Below are positions 58,519 through 64,000 of a stretch of DNA of 64,000 bases, one piece after another. Where the stretch lies: the NCBI RefSeq assembly GCF_029784155.1, contig NC_073693.1, positions 155,558,848 through 155,622,847 of the forward strand, in the 5' to 3' direction. Made by a program: the position numbers and the translations under genes. Each line of letters begins with the position of its first letter. Within the stretch, counting starts at the first letter, position 1. The stretch is from Uranotaenia lowii (lineage: Eukaryota; Arthropoda; Insecta; Diptera; Culicidae). The notes beneath the pieces are model-generated. The model made no database searches. It was not told where the DNA came from and saw only the letters and a program-made list of their open reading frames with translations.

Positions 58519-59920
58519 AAGGGTGATACGGTCAAAATGTGGTCATTTTCAACTTGACGTATTTCTTTCATTTTGCATTCAAAAACCTGAACACCCCTCA
58601 TTTTGAAGGTGTGTGTGTGTAGAATGCAAATCCCGGCAATTTTATACAAACCGTATGGAGCACATCTCTCAGATTTCCCCTTTTTGACAGATTTAAGCTT
58701 TTTTCTTCAGATTTGAGCTTTCATCCCCTATGCTCTCAAGGCAAAAAAAGCTTAAATCTGAGGAAAAAAAGCTTAAAACGAGATTCACCAACACTTAGTT
58801 AAAAGATGTAGGTCACACGATACTTAGACAAATCTTGTATCGTTGCTGGGACCTGGTAGAATGTTGTTCCTATTTTGATTTTGGAATTCACTCTTCAATT
58901 GTCAAAATGCCGTCCAAGGAAGAAAAGCAGCGTATCAAAATTTTGCTCGCGCATCGCAAAAATCCGAGCTACTCGCACGCAAAGCTGGTTAAATCGCTAT
59001 CAATCGTTACAAATGTAATTAAAGTGTTTGGGGAACGTTTGTCGACGGCCAGGAACTCTTGATCGGGGGGAAATCGAAAACCGGAAGCCGCTGAGACGAC
59101 AAAGAGAGTTGCCGGTAGTTTCAAGCGAAACTCTAACCTCTCTCTCCGAGATGCCGCAAATAAGCTGGATTTATCGTCTACAACCGTCGAGCCAAAAAAC
59201 GAGCCGGACTATCGACTTACAAGAAGGTAGTGACTCCAAATCGCGATGGTAAAAAAAAATACGACGGCTAAAGCGCGATCCCGGAGGCTGTACACGACGA
59301 TGCTGACTAAGTTTGACTGCGTGGTAATGGACGACGAAACCTGCGTCAAAGCCGACTACAAGCAGCTTCCGGGACAGGAGTTTTATACGGCAAAAGGAAG
59401 GGGAAAGGTAGCAGATATTTTCAAGCACATGAAACTGTCAAAGTTCGCGAAGAAATATCTGGTCGGCAAGCCATCTGTACCTGTGGTTTGAAAAGCAGCA
59501 TTTTCATAGCTTCCGGGACTGTCAACCAAGAAATTTACGTGAAAGAGTGTTTGAATAAACGTCTGCTGCCTTTCCTGAAGAAACACGGTTGTTCCGTACT
59601 GTTTTGGCCGGATTTGGCATCTTGCCATTACGGTAAAAAGGCCATGAAGTGGTACGCCGCCAATAACGTGCAGGTGGTTCCCAAGGACAAGAACCCTCCC
59701 AACATGCCAGAGCTCCGCCCAATTGAGAAATACTGGGCTATTGTCAAGCGGAACCTAAAGAAGACCAAAAAACTGCTAAGGACGAGCAGCAGTTCAAAGA
59801 AAACTGGCTTTCTGTGGCGAAGAAGGTGGACAAGGTAGCTGTACAAAATCTGATGGCAGTGGCTAAGCGTAAGGCCCGGCAATTCGAATTTGGAAAAAAA
59901 TATACAAATGTACAAAATAT
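58519..59920 (+). mobile_element. DD37E mariner-like transposon (ITmD37E type), 3' end missing
   Basis: The left end after TA (58517-58518) reads AAGGGTGATACGGTCAAAAT. The matching right end is not found: after the transposase the sequence runs into a copy of the TA-MITE family at about 59930. A (GT)n run lies at 58609-58620. The residue spacing in the transposase identifies the DD37E group. Confidence 0.8.
58907..59905 (+). pseudogene. DD37E transposase, frameshifted
   Basis: From ATG 58907 the N-terminus reads SKEEKQRIKILLAHRKNPSY, a DNA-binding region. After frame changes near 59030 and 59250, VVMDDETCVKADYKQLPGQE (59325-59385) holds the first catalytic Asp. A further change near 59485 leads to LFWPDLASCHYGKKA (second Asp) and PELRPIEKYWAIVKR (Glu); 37 residues lie between that Asp and the Glu, which I counted. 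The protein ends near KRKARQFEFGKK. It would excise and insert the element at TA sites, but at least three frameshifts inactivate this copy. Confidence 0.8.
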
Positions 59921-59924
59921 TTGC

Positions 59925-60647
59925 ATCAAATATGCGATAAATCCTTGCAAAAATCCAAAAATACTTTTCAAGCCATATTCCTTGCAATTTGTGCCTTGAT
60001 TTTCGTAAGAAATTACGGCATCTATCGACTTAAAAAAATACCTGACATCTGTTACAATGATGAACATTGGTCTTGAAAATCATCACAAAACGATAAATTT
60101 CCTTAGTCAAATGTTTTTTCTGTTATTTTGAACGAGTTTTAATAAACATGTCTAGGTAGGGCAAAACGCGCCATGTCCGTTTATCTTTAAGCATGTTTCA
60201 TATTTGTTTAAATTTATATGCAGTTTCATCACAACAATTTTAAAGATATTTATAAGTTGTATTGGAAAACATAACTTGAATATAAACGAATATATTTAAA
60301 ATTCCTAAATTTAATATAGATTTAATCAACTATTCACAAGAATTTCAGTATATCTGGCAGCACTGCGCGCAGCAATACATTTTTCCATCTGTGAAGTAGG
60401 ATAGAAGAGTTATTGCCTGGCAAACACTTTCGAAGGCACTAGAATCAATAAACACTTATTAAACGTTAAACGGCGCGATTGGGTACACACATATGCGCAT
60501 TATGCTCCTACTTAATCTGAAATCCATTTTTCAACCTACTCTTCAAACTTCATTAAATTTGTGGCCTATTATGACCTTCCAATTATTCTAACTATAAGAT
60601 TTAGACAAAAAATAAACCAAACTTCCAAACACAATCGAAAATTAAAG
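59925..60647 (-). repeat. Inverted copy of the 11476-12404 MITE, interrupted by the Jockey element
   Basis: On the minus strand 60647-59925 matches about 11530-12280 closely (for example CAATCGCGCCGTTTAAC and CATCTGTTACAATGATGAAC words). The MITE's right terminal repeat is missing, because the match fades into the mariner 3' region near 59925. Its left terminal repeat would lie beyond the Jockey insertion, outside the window. Confidence 0.75.
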
Positions 60648-60903
60648 TTTTTTTTTTTTTTTTTTTAAATATATCTTTATTCGTACCAATTCATCATTAC
60701 ATTTATATTACATTAATACATTAAATTAGGTGTTCAGTTCAATAATGAACTTTCAGAGCCCTATAGTTAAATAATCACTAACATTTATTTATTTGACTTA
60801 AATTTGCTGAGCGCAATCAAGCATTTTTATAAAGGAGAACATCCTGTAGTGTAAAAAATATTTTAAACTTAAAACTAAAAACTAAAGCTATCCTAAAATT
60901 AAA

Positions 60904-63561
60904 CTAATTGTAGAGAGAGCGAATCTCTGCGATGGAAGACTGCATCGATTTGCCTCTGAAGTTGGAGATTATTTTGTTGGCCATCTCTTCGATAGTTTCA
61001 ATGCCTGCAATCCGATGAAGATCTTCGGTGCTGTGCCAAGGTGGAAGCCGCAAAATCATTTTCAGAACCTTGTTCTGAATCCTCTGGATGGCTTTCTTCC
61101 TTGTCGCGCAGCAGCTAGACCAAATCGGAACTGCATACATTATCGCTGGTCGAAAAACTTGCTTGTAAATAAGCATCTTATTCTTCAGGCAAAGTCGGGA
61201 TTTCCTGTTGATGAGAGAATAAAGAGATTTAGTGTATTTATTACATTTTGATTGAATATCTTCAATGTGATTTTTAAAAGTAAGATTCCGATCAAGTGTG
61301 AGTCCCAAGTACTTCACGTGATCAGACCATTCTAATGAAACCCCATTAAAAGTTATGAAATGATTTTCATTAGGTTTTAAAAAATTTGCTCTTGGCTTAT
61401 GGGGAAATAAAATAAGTTGAGTTTTGGAAGCGTTAGGAGAAATTTTCCACATTTCCAAGTAATTCAAAAAGGAATTTAAATTTTGTTGCAATCTACTGCG
61501 TACCACCCGTAAATTTCGACCTTTGGCTGAAAGGAAAGTGTCATCAGCAAACAATCTTCTACCTTTTCCTTCTGGTACATCAGGAAGATCAGAAGTAAAA
61601 ATATTGTATAAAATTGGCCCAAGTATACTGCCCTGAGGGACACCAGCTCTAATGGGTGTCCTTTCAGAGCATGAATTTTGATAGCTTACTTGTAAGGTTC
61701 GGCTAGTCAAATAATTCTGAATAATTTTGGTGAGATATACAGGAAAATCAAATCGAGCTAATTTAGCTACTAAACCTTTGTGCCAAACACTGTCAAAAGC
61801 TTTTTCAATATCAAGAAGAGCAACACCAGTTGAATAACCTTCAGATTTGCTAGCGTTAATCATATTAGTTACACTCAAAAGTTGATGTGTAGTAGAATGT
61901 CCATGACGAAAACCAAATTGTTCATCAGGGAAAATAGAATTCTGATTAATGTGAATCATCATTCTATTCAAAATAACTCTCTCAAATAGTTTACTTAAAG
62001 AAGGAAGCAAACTAATTGGCCGATAACTTGAAGGCTCTGAAGCACTTTTTCCAGGTTTCAAAATTGGAGTTACTTTGGCATTTTTCCATTTATTGGGAAA
62101 ATAAGCCAAATGAAAACATTTGTTGAAGATTTTAACTAAAAAATTTAAAGTGCTTTCAGGCAACTTTTTAATAAGAATATAGAAAATCCCATCTTCCCCC
62201 GGGGCTTTCATATTTTTAAATTTTTTGAAAATCAATTTAAGTTCATCAATATTTGTCTCACAAGAACTTTCAAACACATTTTGCCTAGAAAGAATATCAT
62301 CAAATTCTAGGGAAATTTGAGCATCAATTGGACTTACAACGTTTAAATTAAAATCATGAGCGGACTCAAATTGTTGGGCTAATTTTTGAGCTTTTTCTGA
62401 ATTAGTTAAAAGAAGTTTATCCCCATCTTTCAAAGTAGGAATTGGCTTCTGGGGCTTTTTCAGAATTTTAGTTAATTTCCAAAATGGCTTTGAGTAGGGT
62501 TTTATGTCCTGTACTGCTTTAGCAAAATTTTCATTACGAATGAAATTTAAACGACGTTTGATCTCTTTTTGAAGGTCGCAATATATTAATTTCAAATAAG
62601 GATCCCTAGTACGTTGATATTGGCGTCGACGAATGTTTTTCAGTCGTATCAAGAACTGAAGATCATCATCAATTAAAGGTTGATTGAATTTATGTTTAAC
62701 TTTAGGTATTGAAGCGGCTTTAGCATTGACTATTGAAGTTGTCAAATTTTCTACAGCCAAATCAATATCTTCTATTGAATTCAGTGGAACGTTTACATCT
62801 AAATTACGTTCAATAAAATTCATATATCGCTCCCAGTTAGCCTTTTGAAAGTTAAAAGTTGATTTTAAAGGGTTTTCAATGGGACTTTGGGATAAAGAGA
62901 AAGTTACTGGAAGGTGGTCTGAATCGAGGTCCGCATGAGTAACTAATTGACTACAATGCTCGCCTAAATCCGTTAGAACCAAATCAATTGTGGAGGGATT
63001 TCTAATTGAAGAAAAACAAGTATGCCCATTAGGATATTCAACAGTATAATAACCTGCAGAGCAATCATTAAACAAAATATTTCCATTAGAATTTGATGAA
63101 ATATTATTCCAAGATCGGTGTTTTGCATTAAAGTCACCAATAATAAAAAATTTAGATTTATTTCTGGTGAGTTTTTGTAAATCTCCCTTCAAAAAATTTT
63201 TCTGTTCACCGCTACATTGAAAAGGCAAATATGCGGCAACAATTATAATTTTCCCCATAGAAGTTTCTAATTCAATTCCAATTGTTTCTAAGACTTTTGT
63301 ATTCAAAGAAGGAAGAAGTCTAAATTTGAGACGACTATTGATGACAATAGCTACACCCCCACCTTGTCGATCAAGTCGATCATTTCGTAAAATTTTAAAG
63401 AAAGCATTGCTTTTCAAGTTATTGTCTGGCTTTAAAAAAGTTTCAGTGATGGCAGCAATATGTATGTTTTGAGTTTTCAAAAATAAAAAGAATTCATCTT
63501 GGTTAGCCAGCAAAGATCTAGCGTTCCAATTCATAATATTTAAACATCTATTTGGATCCAT
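60904..63561 (-). CDS. ORF2 protein: APE endonuclease and reverse transcriptase (Jockey clade)
   Basis: This is an 885-residue uninterrupted frame. Endonuclease, about 8-220: NWNARSL (11-17), ITETFL with catalytic Glu40, IIGDFNAKHRSW (Asp143, Asn145), IDLVLTD (192-198) and SDHLPV (Asp215-His216). Reverse transcriptase, about 480-750: YRPISLLPSLSKLFERV (513-529), QFGFRHGHSTTHQL, LLDIEKAFDSVWH (Asp584), AGVPQGSILGPILYNIF (639-655) and LFADDTFL (Asp673-Asp674), with F where many relatives have Y. A basic C-terminal region follows. It nicks DNA and copies the element's RNA at the nick. The ATG at 63561 overlaps the ORF1 end by 14 nt, so translation probably follows re-initiation or coupling. All expected catalytic residues are present, so it may be active. 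Confidence 0.92.
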   Translation of the reverse strand: MDPNRCLNIMNWNARSLLANQDEFFLFLKTQNIHIAAITETFLKPDNNLKSNAFFKILRNDRLDRQGGGVAIVINSRLKFRLLPSLNTKVLETIGIELETSMGKIIIVAAYLPFQCSGEQKNFLKGDLQKLTRNKSKFFIIGDFNAKHRSWNNISSNSNGNILFNDCSAGYYTVEYPNGHTCFSSIRNPSTIDLVLTDLGEHCSQLVTHADLDSDHLPVTFSLSQSPIENPLKSTFNFQKANWERYMNFIERNLDVNVPLNSIEDIDLAVENLTTSIVNAKAASIPKVKHKFNQPLIDDDLQFLIRLKNIRRRQYQRTRDPYLKLIYCDLQKEIKRRLNFIRNENFAKAVQDIKPYSKPFWKLTKILKKPQKPIPTLKDGDKLLLTNSEKAQKLAQQFESAHDFNLNVVSPIDAQISLEFDDILSRQNVFESSCETNIDELKLIFKKFKNMKAPGEDGIFYILIKKLPESTLNFLVKIFNKCFHLAYFPNKWKNAKVTPILKPGKSASEPSSYRPISLLPSLSKLFERVILNRMMIHINQNSIFPDEQFGFRHGHSTTHQLLSVTNMINASKSEGYSTGVALLDIEKAFDSVWHKGLVAKLARFDFPVYLTKIIQNYLTSRTLQVSYQNSCSERTPIRAGVPQGSILGPILYNIFTSDLPDVPEGKGRRLFADDTFLSAKGRNLRVVRSRLQQNLNSFLNYLEMWKISPNASKTQLILFPHKPRANFLKPNENHFITFNGVSLEWSDHVKYLGLTLDRNLTFKNHIEDIQSKCNKYTKSLYSLINRKSRLCLKNKMLIYKQVFRPAIMYAVPIWSSCCATRKKAIQRIQNKVLKMILRLPPWHSTEDLHRIAGIETIEEMANKIISNFRGKSMQSSIAEIRSLYN

Positions 63562-64000
63562 GAGGGAATCGCAAAGTCATAATAATTTTGTTAGCATAAT
63601 TAAAAGAAGTTTGGAAAGCTTCAAACATTGAATTTGCTTTCAACATAAGTTGCATCATTTCCATTAAATTTTGATGCAAAAATTTTAATTTTTCCTCAGT
63701 AATCTCACCCAAATCAACAAAATTCTGAGGATCAGAAAATGAAGGAGAAGAACAAGTATTTGAATTTCGGGGATTTTCCCAAGCCTTCGCATGAACGTTG
63801 AGACTTGGTTTTTTCCCATTTTTATTAGTTAAACCTGAAGAGGGAAACCCATTTTCAACCACCTCTGAGAACGATAAACAACGAGTCTGGGGCGCAGATT
63901 CAGCACAGGTAACATTAAAACCACTTCGGGTATTACCCAGCCGTGATTCCAATGTAGGCCGAGGCTGACTGCGAACAGGCAGGTTGTTTGCCGGTCTGAC
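63548..64000 (-). CDS. ORF1 (gag-like) protein, C-terminal part
   Basis: The frame is open from the window edge (64000) to the TAG at 63548-63550, at least 150 residues. It ends ...MTLRFPHGSK. The visible part is Ser/Asn/Pro-rich and then a helical stretch (EITEEKLKFLHQNLMEMMQL). The zinc knuckles and RNA-binding region usual in Jockey ORF1 would lie further upstream, outside the window. It is called gag-like from position next to ORF2 and the short ORF overlap, not from a motif. Gag proteins of this clade bind element RNA. Confidence 0.7.
   Translation of the reverse strand, partial: VRPANNLPVRSQPRPTLESRLGNTRSGFNVTCAESAPQTRCLSFSEVVENGFPSSGLTNKNGKKPSLNVHAKAWENPRNSNTCSSPSFSDPQNFVDLGEITEEKLKFLHQNLMEMMQLMLKANSMFEAFQTSFNYANKIIMTLRFPHGSK

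Larger units (their letters stand above)
60648..64000 (-). mobile_element. Jockey-clade non-LTR retrotransposon, runs off the right edge
   Basis: On the minus strand the order is ORF1 (partial), ORF2, a 3' untranslated region of about 240 bp with AATAAA (60676-60681), and a 19-A tail (60648-60666). ORF1 and ORF2 overlap by 14 nt. This layout and the ORF2 motifs fit the Jockey clade, such as the Juan elements of mosquitoes. The long A tail and open frames suggest a young copy. The 5' end lies beyond 64000. Confidence 0.88.

Noticed and set aside
58519..60070. Complete mariner element with both terminal repeats
   Set aside because: No inverted GGGTGATACGG copy is present on the right before the MITE-like sequence.

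Overview
The window looks like intergenic chromatin from a dipteran, most likely a mosquito. I infer this from the transposons: a DD37E mariner-like transposase (the ITmD37E type reported from mosquitoes), RTE-like and Jockey/Juan-like non-LTR retrotransposons, and many TA- or 8-bp-flanked MITEs in AT-rich sequence. I found no host protein-coding gene that I can name. Almost every long reading frame belongs to a mobile element, and most are broken.

Layout. 1-3885: a mariner-like transposase tail, then a decayed RTE-like retrotransposon. 3886-14440: Helitron-like ends and a 4-5 kb tandem duplication. Its two halves carry different insertions (a TA-flanked transposon, a hAT, a TA-flanked MITE), so each half serves as an empty site for the other. 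14440-29247: unassigned moderate-GC islands among MITEs, including a 2.7 kb element with an inverted array of short repeats containing AAGATGGCG. 29248-32021: a Tc1-like element broken by a retrotransposon fragment.

32022-37276 is the most unusual segment: a 501-bp unit repeated in two opposed arms (seven and a half copies one way, just under three the other). Each unit carries a 73-nt sequence that folds as a tRNA with intact A and B boxes, a T5 terminator and an ACC anticodon. The whole block is flanked by an 11-bp direct repeat (9-11 bp given junction ambiguity), so it resembles a foldback-type element made of tRNA-like genes.

37288-46990: MITEs, an 862-bp hAT-like element and a CR1/Jockey-type retrotransposon on the minus strand. 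46990-50083: head-to-tail Helitron-like ends around an array of about 150-bp repeats, itself split by a 995-bp segment flanked by a 24-bp direct repeat. 53042-55490: a second RTE-like copy with a clean target-site duplication. 58519-59905: the DD37E mariner, followed by an inverted copy of the TA-MITE family. From 60648 to the right edge, on the minus strand: a Jockey-clade retrotransposon with an apparently intact 885-aa ORF2 and the end of ORF1.

The elements do not form a pathway. They record layers of insertion (retrotransposon into Tc1, tRNA array into the Tc1 inverted repeat, MITE and hAT into a duplicated block, Jockey into a MITE copy). Family names come from motifs read by eye; no database search was possible.
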